From Acidobacteriota bacterium (GTDB lineage Bacteria; Acidobacteriota; Terriglobia; Acidiferrales; UBA7541), in the NCBI GenBank assembly GCA_003165465.1, contig PLUM01000022.1:1-41103 (forward strand): a stretch of 41,103 nucleotides of DNA, read 5' to 3'. Below, piece after piece: positions 24,140-32,528 of this stretch (within the stretch, counting starts at the first letter, position 1; each line of letters begins with the position of its first letter). The notes beneath the pieces were generated by a model. It was not told where the DNA came from. It made no database searches and saw only the letters and a list, made by a program, of their open reading frames with translations. Both the position numbers and the translations under genes were made by a program.

Positions 24140-25286
24140 TTTCAGCGACCGTTTTCGCGAAAACTCGCAAGGTCTCTCGTGCGCAACGCTCCCAGCTAAA
24201 CTGAGCGGCTTGGGCCAACCCTCTGTCTCGAAGACGGTCCCTCAGATCAGAATCTTCGAGAGCGCAACGAATGGTTTGCGCCATCTCCTCGACCGAGAGA
24301 GGATCGAAGTACTCTAAGGCTCCCCCCGAAACCTCGGGAATGCACGAAGCGTTCGATGCGACAGTCGGCACCCCGCACGCCATCGCTTCCACCACAGGAA
24401 GGCAGAAGCCCTCGTAAAGAGAAGGGATCACACAAACGGACGCATTCTTGATGAGGGTCGCGAGTTCAGCCTCAGGGAGTGCTCCGGTCAAGATGATTTG
24501 TTCGCGGTTTGGTGATGCTTCGCGAGCGCTCATAATTTCGTCGTGCCCATGACCCATTGGCCCGGCTAGGACCAATTGTGCGTCGAAATCTTTGCAACTT
24601 TCTATCATGCGGTCCCAGGCCTGAATGAGGCGCACGAGATTTTTCCGCAATTGAACCATTCCGTGATGCAAAACAAACGGACTGCGGATACCAAAACGGG
24701 CCAGAAGTGCAGCGCTATCTTCAATATCTGGAGGGATGTCGTTATAAAGCCCCTTGTCGTACCCAAGATAGACGACTTCCACCTTCTTGGAATGCAAACC
24801 GTAAATTTCAATCAAGTCTTGCTTGGACCATTCGGAGATAGTGATGATCTTGTTCGCAAGCCTTGCGTTTAGCCAGGTCATCACATTCAAGAGTGCGGCG
24901 TTGCCGACATGACTTCGAGGGAGTCGTTTGGATATGGCATCGAGAATCGTAGTCACAATGGCGGCGGATCGCACCGGTAACGAATGGTGTGCTGTTGGAA
25001 GAAATACAAGGTCGGGTCGCACTCTCGCTGTATGAATTGCCATGCCACCGAGGAGCCACAGCCGCTTCTGTGCGAGCACCTGTGCCTTGTGCACCCGCAG
25101 GAAGGGCGAAACGAACCCGTTGTTTGCCCAATCATCATTCGGAGCCATGAATCCGTGGAATTCATAATTGCCTTCCGCAGCCCTGGCAATTTTCAAGCAT
25201 CCGGATAGGAGATTATTTAGGTAGACGCCTGTCCCGGTGTGCCGGAACCGCTTCGATAAAAATAACGTGTCAACCGCTATGATCAA
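24132..25286 (-). CDS. Glycosyltransferase family 4
   Basis: GT-B glycosyltransferase of 384 residues. It begins IIAVDTLFLSKRFRHTGTGVYLNNLL, the N-terminal loop; later LPTAHHSLP, TILDAISKRLPRSH and ITISEWSKQDLIEIYG belong to the acceptor domain; the donor domain has LHHGMVQLRKNLVRLIQAW and [21 protein letters not shown], with Cys in place of the usual Gly in EGFG. The start is TTG 25286: it overlaps the wzx stop (TTGA) and has GGAG upstream, whereas the longer frame to 25469 reads through wzx. Specificity unknown. Confidence 0.87.
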   Translation of the reverse strand: MIIAVDTLFLSKRFRHTGTGVYLNNLLSGCLKIARAAEGNYEFHGFMAPNDDWANNGFVSPFLRVHKAQVLAQKRLWLLGGMAIHTARVRPDLVFLPTAHHSLPVRSAAIVTTILDAISKRLPRSHVGNAALLNVMTWLNARLANKIITISEWSKQDLIEIYGLHSKKVEVVYLGYDKGLYNDIPPDIEDSAALLARFGIRSPFVLHHGMVQLRKNLVRLIQAWDRMIESCKDFDAQLVLAGPMGHGHDEIMSAREASPNREQIILTGALPEAELATLIKNASVCVIPSLYEGFCLPVVEAMACGVPTVASNASCIPEVSGGALEYFDPLSVEEMAQTIRCALEDSDLRDRLRDRGLAQAAQFSWERCARETLRVFAKTVAENG

Positions 25287-26737
25287 GTCTCCAAGATCTC
25301 CCGCTCGGTTCGCCACGCAGTCGCGAACTCTCCCGCCATGCCAGATCGGTAGAGGTAAAAGACAAAGAAGAGCAGGCACGCGCTCCCGATCGAAAGCGGC
25401 GACGCGACTCGCTCTCCGGCAAACATCGATAGCATCAAAGCGACGAAAACTGTCGAAATCCGAGCCCAACCGAGCGGCATCGGGAAAAATCCTCCAGCCC
25501 GCCGAACCCAGTACACGTTCTGCGCTAACAGCGCGGCCTCAGTAACAATGGTTAGAACCGCGGCTGCCTTCCAAGAGAATATCGGTATTAAGACTATGTT
25601 CCCGATAACATTTACCACCAGACAAACCAATGAAGTCGCGACAAATACTTTTTCGTGGCCGCCAGCAAGCAACCTTGTATTTAATGCGTAGTTGAGATAG
25701 CGCGGAATCACGGCCCAGATGAGCATCTTCAAAGCCGTTGCGGACTCGGCGAAACGGGCGCCGAGAAACAGCGGAACGGCCACATTGGCGAAGACCATAG
25801 TTGTCAAGACTATCCCGAGCGAAGCACTCAACAGGAGCCCCATTACCTTCTCGATCCTTTCCCGTTCAACTTGGGCACCGCCGCCCCTCGACATCGTCGG
25901 CAACAAACTGTAAAGCACGCCGTAGGGGAGTAGCTGGAACGTGCCAATCGGGCGGTAGGCTGCACTATAAACGCCCGTCGCATAGTTGCCCGCTAATTTG
26001 GATAGCAGGACGATATCAAGCCGGTCGTACAGATTGCCAACAAAAGCATAGACATTGAATATGGCACTCGTGTTCAACAGCTGCCTGAACCTCAGATAGA
26101 GAGGGTCCTTTGCGCGAAATCTTAAGGCAAATACCAATCCACCCAACGCAGCTACTCCTGCGGCAATGAGTTCCGCCTCGATAACTCGGTAGACTCCACC
26201 TCCTCGCAGCACCAGAAGACCCGCTCCAGCGATCAGCCCTATCCCAAAAGCAAGCTCGACGACCAGAGATTCAATATAACGCCCGATACCCCGCAGCACT
26301 CCTTGAACCGTCTCACTCAGTGAGCGTGGAATCAGAGTCAACAAGAGCCATGCCGCGGCGGCAATCACCGGCCGGGGATAACCCAATAACCAGAGCCCGC
26401 CAAGGCCCGCCGCCACGACGGGCACGATGCACCCAAGGCGCAGCCATATCAGTTGTGCCCACAGCCCCCAGCCCACCCTTTCGTCTTTTGCCGCTTCGCG
26501 CGTCAGGTAATCCATGTAGCCCGTGCCTGAGGCCACTGCCAGCATCTCCACAGTAGCGAGCACAAGAGCATATATGCCAAATCGCTCTGGCCCCAGAACG
26601 CGTGCTACGACGACTACAAAGATCATCCGCACGACTCCGCGCGATAGCTGAGATGCCGTGAGCAGGGCAGCGTGAGAGATCTTTGGCTCAATGACTTCCG
26701 GATTGGTCAACGTCTCAGTTCCATACAGAACGCTCAA
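25283..26737 (-). CDS. Wzx-like polysaccharide flippase (MOP/MATE-like)
   Basis: Membrane protein of 484 residues with about fourteen hydrophobic helices, of the polysaccharide-biosynthesis flippase type. The N-terminal ARVLGPERFGIYALVLATVEML and the central YDRLDIVLLSKLAGNYATGVYSAAYRP are typical. It should flip undecaprenyl-pyrophosphate-linked EPS units to the periplasmic side for Wzy. The start appears to be TTG at 26737, 18 bases after the gmd stop, with a weak GGAAG site; no ATG serves before the first helix. It is coupled to the GT4 gene that follows (TTGA overlap). Confidence 0.9.
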   Translation of the reverse strand: MSVLYGTETLTNPEVIEPKISHAALLTASQLSRGVVRMIFVVVVARVLGPERFGIYALVLATVEMLAVASGTGYMDYLTREAAKDERVGWGLWAQLIWLRLGCIVPVVAAGLGGLWLLGYPRPVIAAAAWLLLTLIPRSLSETVQGVLRGIGRYIESLVVELAFGIGLIAGAGLLVLRGGGVYRVIEAELIAAGVAALGGLVFALRFRAKDPLYLRFRQLLNTSAIFNVYAFVGNLYDRLDIVLLSKLAGNYATGVYSAAYRPIGTFQLLPYGVLYSLLPTMSRGGGAQVERERIEKVMGLLLSASLGIVLTTMVFANVAVPLFLGARFAESATALKMLIWAVIPRYLNYALNTRLLAGGHEKVFVATSLVCLVVNVIGNIVLIPIFSWKAAAVLTIVTEAALLAQNVYWVRRAGGFFPMPLGWARISTVFVALMLSMFAGERVASPLSIGSACLLFFVFYLYRSGMAGEFATAWRTEREILET

Positions 26738-26755
26738 TTACTACATTGCTTCCAT

Positions 26756-27760
26756 TCACGATCGACCGCCGCGCATCGCTGTGGTTGCCAAGTATCCGTG
26801 CTCGGCTCGTTGCACTGCTTCCATGTCCGCTTCCACCATCATTTTGATCAGCCGCTCGAAGCTGACTTCGGGTTGCCAGCCTAGTTTTTCTCTCGCCTTC
26901 GTGGCGTCCCCGCAAAGGAAATCCACTTCCGCCGGACGGATCAGCTTGGGATCCATCTCCACGTACTTCTTCCAATCCAGTCCTACGGCTGCGAACGCCA
27001 CTTCCACAAGCTCTCTTACGCTGTGCGTCTTTCCGGTAGCCAAAACGTAATCGTCCGGCTGCGGCTGTTGCAACATCATCCACATGGCCCGCACGTAATC
27101 TCCCGCAAACCCCCAATCGCGCTTTGCGTCCAAGTTCCCCATCAAAAGCTTGTTAGCCAGACCGCATTTGATCTTCGCCACCTGGTGCGTAACCTTCCTG
27201 GTGACGAATTCCATGCCCCGCCGCGGCGATTCATGATTAAATCCCATAGCCGAGCACGCAAACATCCCGTAACTTTCGCGGTAGTTCACCGTAATGTAGT
27301 GGCCGAACACCTTGGCTACGCCGTACGGGCTCCTTGGATAGAAGGGGGTCTTTTCCGTTTGTGGCGTTTCCCGGACTTTGCCAAACATTTCCGAACTTGA
27401 GGCTTGCAAGAATTTCGCCTTCGGCTGGTGCTGTCGAATCGCTTCGAGGATGCGGATCACCCCAAGACCGGTCACATCCCCCGTGAGCACAGGCTGATTC
27501 CAGGAGACTGGAACGAAGCTCTGTGCCGCCAAGTTGTATACCTCATCCGGCTGCACCGCATGGATGATGCTATCGAGCGAGGATTGATCGGTGAGGTCGC
27601 CCTCCATCAGTTCGATTCTGTCCATCAACGGCTCGATACGATCGAATTTTTTAACGCTGCTTCGCCGTACGATGCCGAAAACCTCATAGCCCTTGCCCAG
27701 CAGAAGTTCCGCCATGTACGAACCATCCTGCCCGGTAATGCCTGTAATCAGAGCGCGCAT
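26756..27760 (-). CDS. gmd: GDP-mannose 4,6-dehydratase
   Basis: Short-chain dehydrogenase-type enzyme of 334 residues. The NADP-binding [15 protein letters not shown] motif starts at residue 7, [10 protein letters not shown] gives the catalytic Ser/Glu region, SPYGVAK holds the Tyr-x3-Lys pair, and [17 protein letters not shown] is the Gmd-specific NHES(P)RRG motif. It converts GDP-D-mannose to GDP-4-dehydro-6-deoxymannose, the precursor of GDP-rhamnose, GDP-fucose or perosamine. No downstream reductase or epimerase (rmd, fcl) or aminotransferase is in this window, so the final sugar is undecided. AAGGAG precedes ATG 27760. Confidence 0.94.
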   Translation of the reverse strand: MRALITGITGQDGSYMAELLLGKGYEVFGIVRRSSVKKFDRIEPLMDRIELMEGDLTDQSSLDSIIHAVQPDEVYNLAAQSFVPVSWNQPVLTGDVTGLGVIRILEAIRQHQPKAKFLQASSSEMFGKVRETPQTEKTPFYPRSPYGVAKVFGHYITVNYRESYGMFACSAMGFNHESPRRGMEFVTRKVTHQVAKIKCGLANKLLMGNLDAKRDWGFAGDYVRAMWMMLQQPQPDDYVLATGKTHSVRELVEVAFAAVGLDWKKYVEMDPKLIRPAEVDFLCGDATKAREKLGWQPEVSFERLIKMMVEADMEAVQRAEHGYLATTAMRGGRS

Positions 27761-27819
27761 CTGTTCTCCTTTTTTTTTGACCGAAAAAACTGTTGGTGGG
27801 ATCCATTCGCCTTTTGGGG

Positions 27820-28395
27820 CTACCGCCCTTCCAGGTCCGCTTCATCCAACTCAACCGAGATCGACCGCTGGATCAGTTCCACCGACACCACAAACCGGGC
27901 GCTGTTCTTTCTTCGCACCAAGATGCCCTCCAGACCCGCGAACGGGCCGTTCCTGACCCTTACTTTTCGCCCAGCGGTCAGGTACGGATGCGGCATGGCG
28001 CGGACGCCATTCGACAAACTGGTTCGCAGGGCTTCGATCTCTTCATCGGGCAGCGCTGCGGGCGTTCCATGGAAGCCGACGAGCCTGGCCACTCCGGGAA
28101 CTTGCAGCACCTGCAGGCGGTCGCGCAGCGCCATGTGCACAAATACGTATCCGGGAAACAGCGGCATTTGCAGCGTCACGCGCCGGTCCTTCCACCGCCG
28201 CACGGACGCATACTGCGGCAGAAAGTGCTCGACCTCTCGCCAGCCCAGTTGTTCCGCCACGCGCTTTTCGTGGTTGGCGCTCGTGTAGGCCGCATACCAC
28301 AGCACCTCGCCGGAGATCGAGGACCATGCCGGAAACGCCGCTGAATTTGCGGCATTCCCGATTGCGCGTGCCGTATTTTTGTGCGCCTGCTCCAT
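27820..28395 (-). CDS. NusG-like transcription antiterminator of the EPS locus
   Basis: A 191-residue NusG paralogue of the UpxY/RfaH/LoaP kind. Its NGN domain spans about residues 30-130 ([44 protein letters not shown]) and the KOW domain about 135-185 ([20 protein letters not shown]). Specialised NusG proteins bind RNA polymerase at long polysaccharide operons and suppress termination, which fits a transcript here of about 19-21 kb. The first 27 residues are an extra, non-conserved leader. It lies after gumC and before gmd, in the same direction. No recognisable ops/JUMPstart element was found upstream. Confidence 0.9.
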   Translation of the reverse strand: MEQAHKNTARAIGNAANSAAFPAWSSISGEVLWYAAYTSANHEKRVAEQLGWREVEHFLPQYASVRRWKDRRVTLQMPLFPGYVFVHMALRDRLQVLQVPGVARLVGFHGTPAALPDEEIEALRTSLSNGVRAMPHPYLTAGRKVRVRNGPFAGLEGILVRRKNSARFVVSVELIQRSISVELDEADLEGR

Positions 28396-28476
28396 TCGGA
28401 TGCAACTCCGCCCTGTCGCTTACAGGGCCAAATAGAACTTATCCTATTGTTATCGCAGCACTTACGCTGCTTTGGA

Positions 28477-29913
28477 CTACATCTCGCTTTGCGCCTGGTC
28501 CTTGCTTCTGCGAAAGCGACTCCAAACTTTTTCACGCATAAAACTCGGGCCGGAACCGTTCGCGGCCGCCCACGGCATGTGCCCGTGGACCGTGTAGAAA
28601 ACCTCCTGCGCGAGCGCCTTTTGCGGATTTTCCGGCTCAACCTCGTCCCATCGCTGCTTGCCAATGACCCACACTGCGCCGGCCACCATTGCCAGCATGG
28701 TCCCCAGCGTCATGATCAGCAGCCTCGGAGGAAACGATTTCTTTTCCGGCACGTCGGAAGGATCGAGAATTTTGACGCTGGGCGTCTCTTTCGCTTCCTG
28801 CACTTTCGCGAGTTCGTATTGCTGCGTCAACGTCTGGAAGACCGCCTCCTGGATTTTCGTGTTTCGGTACATGTCGGCATAGGTGACGCCCAGCGCGGGA
28901 AGCTCCCGCAAGGATGGGTAAAGCGATGCCCGATTGCCACCGGCCGATGTGGCCGGGCCGCCGGACTTGCCGCCAAGGCTCTTCTCGAGTTGCCGCCGCA
29001 GTTCGTCGACTCGGGCCTGCGTGGAGCGAACCCTCACGTTTCCATCCGCATAAATTTGCTTGAGGCCTTCCAACTCCGTCTGCGCCGCGATCAACTGGCC
29101 TTCGAGCACGCCCATCCCCTCAATCATGGCCTTGCCCTGCGCGGGAATATCCAGCGCCGTGTTCTTGCTGGCAAACTCACTGAAACTCCTTTCGGCATTT
29201 TCCAGATCGCCTTTAACCTGAACCAGGCGCTGCTCCAGGAATTCCCGCTCGCGATGGGCCGAGGACGTGTTGAGCTGGGTGACCACGCGATTCAGTTCGC
29301 CGATGTATTCCCCGGCCATGGCCGCAGCTCGTTGAGGATCGTTATCCACCACCACAATCTGAATGATTCCGCTCTTGCGATCCGCGGAAACGGTTGTGCG
29401 TTTGCCCAGGTCTTCGCGCGCATCCTTCATCAGTTTCTCGGAATAGACTTTTTTGAGATCGAACTTGTCGATCAGGTCGTCCTGCACCGTTCGGCTCTGC
29501 AATATCCCAATAAACAGGTCGGAAGAATTCTTGAGGCCCAGCAGATCTCCAGCCATCCCTCCCAAAGCCGACCCCGCGCCGGCCGTTTGGCCGCTGGCGG
29601 CCGCCAGAAGGGCCATACCCGAGCCTCCTCCTTGATCCGGAGGCATCAAACGCGTCGTCGATTGGAATCGCTTCGGGATCAGGAAAGCAATCAGCGTGGA
29701 CAGCAGCAATCCCGCGGCGGCAACCCGGAAAATAAACCGCCGATTTTCCCAGACGAGCCGCTGTGTGGCTACGGGACGCTCGGACGAAAGCCCCTGCTCC
29801 CGCTCCTCCGCCGCGCGCCCCTCTCCGGGAATCGTTTCCACGTCTCGTTGATCCAGGACAATGTCTTCCTGGGTGGACATTTTCGCTGCCGTCGAAACGC
29901 TTCCTTCTCTCAT
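28477..29913 (-). CDS. GumC/Wzz-type polysaccharide co-polymerase, no kinase domain
   Basis: Chain-length determinant protein of 478 residues. Two helices frame a large periplasmic region: FRVAAAGLLLSTLIAFLI (about 61-79) and LLIMTLGTMLAMVAGAVWVIG (about 399-420). The Wzz-type start KRFQSTTRLMPP follows helix one, coiled-coil segments lie in the middle (VKGDLENAERSFSEFASKN), and PSVKILDPSDVPEKKSFPPR is the proline-rich end motif. No Walker A is present, so it lacks the tyrosine-kinase half of Wzc. It should control polymer length with Wzy and bridge to the outer-membrane exporter. ATG 29913 has AGAGGAG just upstream; frames open to 29970 run into the previous gene. Confidence 0.88.
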   Translation of the reverse strand: MREGSVSTAAKMSTQEDIVLDQRDVETIPGEGRAAEEREQGLSSERPVATQRLVWENRRFIFRVAAAGLLLSTLIAFLIPKRFQSTTRLMPPDQGGGSGMALLAAASGQTAGAGSALGGMAGDLLGLKNSSDLFIGILQSRTVQDDLIDKFDLKKVYSEKLMKDAREDLGKRTTVSADRKSGIIQIVVVDNDPQRAAAMAGEYIGELNRVVTQLNTSSAHREREFLEQRLVQVKGDLENAERSFSEFASKNTALDIPAQGKAMIEGMGVLEGQLIAAQTELEGLKQIYADGNVRVRSTQARVDELRRQLEKSLGGKSGGPATSAGGNRASLYPSLRELPALGVTYADMYRNTKIQEAVFQTLTQQYELAKVQEAKETPSVKILDPSDVPEKKSFPPRLLIMTLGTMLAMVAGAVWVIGKQRWDEVEPENPQKALAQEVFYTVHGHMPWAAANGSGPSFMREKVWSRFRRSKDQAQSEM

Positions 29914-29957
29914 CGCTCCTCTGCACAATGCCGCGCTCGAAATAGGAACAAACGCAT

Positions 29958-32477
29958 CTACCAATCCCATTTACGCGGTGTAAATTCAATCTGGACGGAC
30001 GACGTCCAGTTGGACTGCGCCCCCGCGGCTAGGATGGGGGCAGTCCACTTCTCGTATTGAACGGAAGTGGAAAGGCTCAACTCGGGGCGGACTTGCCAAT
30101 TCACCTTGACCGATCCATCGTTCAATGTTTCTCCACCGGGAATAAAACTGCCGGAAACTTTCGCGTGCCGATATGCACACTGCAGTGAATTCCTGGGGCT
30201 GAACCAATAGGTACTCCAACCCTGAAAACCCATCCCCTGCCTTCCCACCCAGTCCCCAATCAGGTTTCCATTATTCGTATATAAGTTGTGATAGAAGTTA
30301 TTATAGTAAACATATTGCCCACAGCAGCTTCTAGGGGTTGGCGGGTCCGTGTACGCGGACTCGGCCCTAAAATCCAGCTTTGGAAAATGTGGAAGCCGGG
30401 GCAGGTAGATTCCGGAACGTATGGCGAGCCTCTGCCAGATGTAGATCGGATTCCGGCTCATGTCCAGATTCGTGGGATTATCCTCGGGCAGCAGGCCATT
30501 GGCGTAAAAGGTCAGCCAGTTGCGCAAATGCGGCACCTTATACTCGAAATCGGATCCGACGGTTCGCTTTCCGGGATTGCGGCTGGGCAAATAGCTGTCG
30601 GACGAATGCACACTGAAAAAACTATTCAAAATGGCAGCCGTCGTCAGCGCGCGACCCACGCCTCCGAATTCGGACGTGGCGCTAAGACTGAATTCCAGAT
30701 TTCGTGTCCACTGTGCAGTGACCTTCAGTCCATGAATCAAAGGCCGCTGAGGGTTTTGGTTTCCGTCCAGCCTCCCAAAAAAGAAATCCGACTTCATGGG
30801 CCCAAGCCAGCCCAACAAGGGAAGCCGAAAGGATTCTATCGGCCTTGCCCGGAACATATAGATGGGCTCCGCGTTATCGCTATACATCAGCGCTCCACCT
30901 TCGCCGGTTCCCCACCAAAGGCTCTGCTTGCCAAAAGACAATTCCCAGCCCGACACGTTTGCGGCTATATAGGTATCCTGCAAGGTGAACCGGTCCACGG
31001 CCGAAACCGCAGTCGCCGGTTGCAAAGGATTTGTGTCCGCGGCGGCAATGGCTTCGCGAGCGGCCAGCGAGAATGCCGGGCCGGAAGGAGCGTGCTGAAA
31101 TTCTCCCCGAACGTAAATCGTGTAGCGACCCGTTGTCGCGTAGCCCGAAAAGCCGTCGTATGTATTGAAACCCTCCTGATAGGGACGTCCGGAGTTATTG
31201 ATAATCGTCTGGCCGAAATGATCGCTATCATTCAACGGCTGGCCGTTGATCCCCGTCACGCCCGCATACAACGATTCCAGCCGGACGGATCGCTCGGCCC
31301 CGTCCCCGGTCAGAACGGCGAGTTCGTTTTGTAATTCTTTCTGGAGCGCCGCATAAAGCCGATCCTCTTCCCCGGAAGCCGATTCTCCCATTGCAATCTC
31401 TTCACCGGCCTCTTTCAATAAAGTTGCGCATTCCATCCGGCTCCAGGGCCGCATATCCGGAAAACCGGAATGAATGTAGCCAAGAGCCGTGAGCCGATCC
31501 ATGGCCGGATAAATCCAACTGTCGAGAGGAACATACGGAGATCCGGTGTTCGTGGCGTCGCGGCCTGCCGACTCGCGCTTCTCCGCAAACGTGGGCCAAC
31601 TGCTGCCGCCGAGTTCCGGATCGTGATGCGCGCGATACACGTGCTGGCCCACAAACCAGCCAATCGCGGCACCGACAATCACATCCGTCGGAAAATGATC
31701 CCTGCCCGTAACCCGCGAAGCGCTCACCGCCGAAGCCAGTCCGTAGGCAATAAACTTTGTCAGCGGGCCGGGATATTCGTGGGCGATGACGCTTGCCACG
31801 GCCCATGCGGCAGTGGAATGGTCGGAAGGAAACGAGGTTCCATCGTGCCAGAATCCTCCCCCACCGTTGCCGTCCCCAGGGCGCTGGCGGCCAAAAGCAT
31901 ACTGAAGCGCGGTGGTCACTCCAACCGCATCCACGGCAGCCTCACCGCTCAATATTCCAGCCTCCCGCTTATGGTCGTCATCCGTTATTTTTCCCAAGAG
32001 ATAGATGCCGCCTGTAATACCCCCGAACGCGGCTACCCCGTAGGTCGAAAAAGTGTTGCTCTTGCTCACCAGAGTGGTTGAATGCGTCAGCGCTTTGGAA
32101 GCATGGGTGTCCGACGCCAGAGAGGCGGCTGCGATCCCCGCGAACGGTATAAGCCAGTTTGCATCGTCCAGGCGCCAACGCGTCGGGCTGGTCCAGATGG
32201 CTTTTTGGTCCAGTGCAATATTCTTCATCAAAGATAAACTGACCCTCGATTCCGTGAATTCATCGGCTTGCTTTTGAGAATTCCCAGCGTTCAAAACCGG
32301 CTTCGATTCCCCTGATGTCGCCGTCTCAGCCCCTGGCTCATTCGCCGGTACTAGCGTCGCGCCCGTGGGCTGCTGCTCTTGTCCCTGCGATTGCGCAAAG
32401 CACGTCATGCCCAGCGATAAGGTCATCACGAGCAACCCACTACAAAGCGCCGGACCTCTTCCCGCGGTTATCTTCAT
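29958..32477 (-). CDS. PAP2 phosphatase fused to Wzi-like capsule-assembly barrel
   Basis: Exported protein of 839 residues (ATG 32477; GTG 32501 is an alternative). A signal-like helix (SGLLVMTLSLGMTCFAQ) comes first. Residues about 105-285 are a PAP2 domain with the three motifs: GRQRP (199-200 for RP), PSDHS (217-220, Asp replacing the usual Gly) and SRVTGRDHFPTDV (SR, His261, Asp265). From about 315 to the end it matches capsule-assembly Wzi family proteins: MDRLTALGYIHSGFPDMRPWSR, then many alternating beta strands ending in a barrel-type EFTPRKWDW. Wzi holds capsule on the cell surface; PAP2 removes lipid-linked phosphates. Having both in one exported chain is unusual. Confidence 0.85.
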   Translation of the reverse strand: MKITAGRGPALCSGLLVMTLSLGMTCFAQSQGQEQQPTGATLVPANEPGAETATSGESKPVLNAGNSQKQADEFTESRVSLSLMKNIALDQKAIWTSPTRWRLDDANWLIPFAGIAAASLASDTHASKALTHSTTLVSKSNTFSTYGVAAFGGITGGIYLLGKITDDDHKREAGILSGEAAVDAVGVTTALQYAFGRQRPGDGNGGGGFWHDGTSFPSDHSTAAWAVASVIAHEYPGPLTKFIAYGLASAVSASRVTGRDHFPTDVIVGAAIGWFVGQHVYRAHHDPELGGSSWPTFAEKRESAGRDATNTGSPYVPLDSWIYPAMDRLTALGYIHSGFPDMRPWSRMECATLLKEAGEEIAMGESASGEEDRLYAALQKELQNELAVLTGDGAERSVRLESLYAGVTGINGQPLNDSDHFGQTIINNSGRPYQEGFNTYDGFSGYATTGRYTIYVRGEFQHAPSGPAFSLAAREAIAAADTNPLQPATAVSAVDRFTLQDTYIAANVSGWELSFGKQSLWWGTGEGGALMYSDNAEPIYMFRARPIESFRLPLLGWLGPMKSDFFFGRLDGNQNPQRPLIHGLKVTAQWTRNLEFSLSATSEFGGVGRALTTAAILNSFFSVHSSDSYLPSRNPGKRTVGSDFEYKVPHLRNWLTFYANGLLPEDNPTNLDMSRNPIYIWQRLAIRSGIYLPRLPHFPKLDFRAESAYTDPPTPRSCCGQYVYYNNFYHNLYTNNGNLIGDWVGRQGMGFQGWSTYWFSPRNSLQCAYRHAKVSGSFIPGGETLNDGSVKVNWQVRPELSLSTSVQYEKWTAPILAAGAQSNWTSSVQIEFTPRKWDW

Positions 32478-32528
32478 CTCGAGTTGCCGTCCAAGACACA
32501 CAGCCTAAAAAATAGAAAGCGCAACACA

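Noticed and set aside
28381-30060. Plus-strand frame of 559 codons
   Set aside because: Antisense shadow of the GumC and NusG-like genes; His/Arg-rich with no domain.
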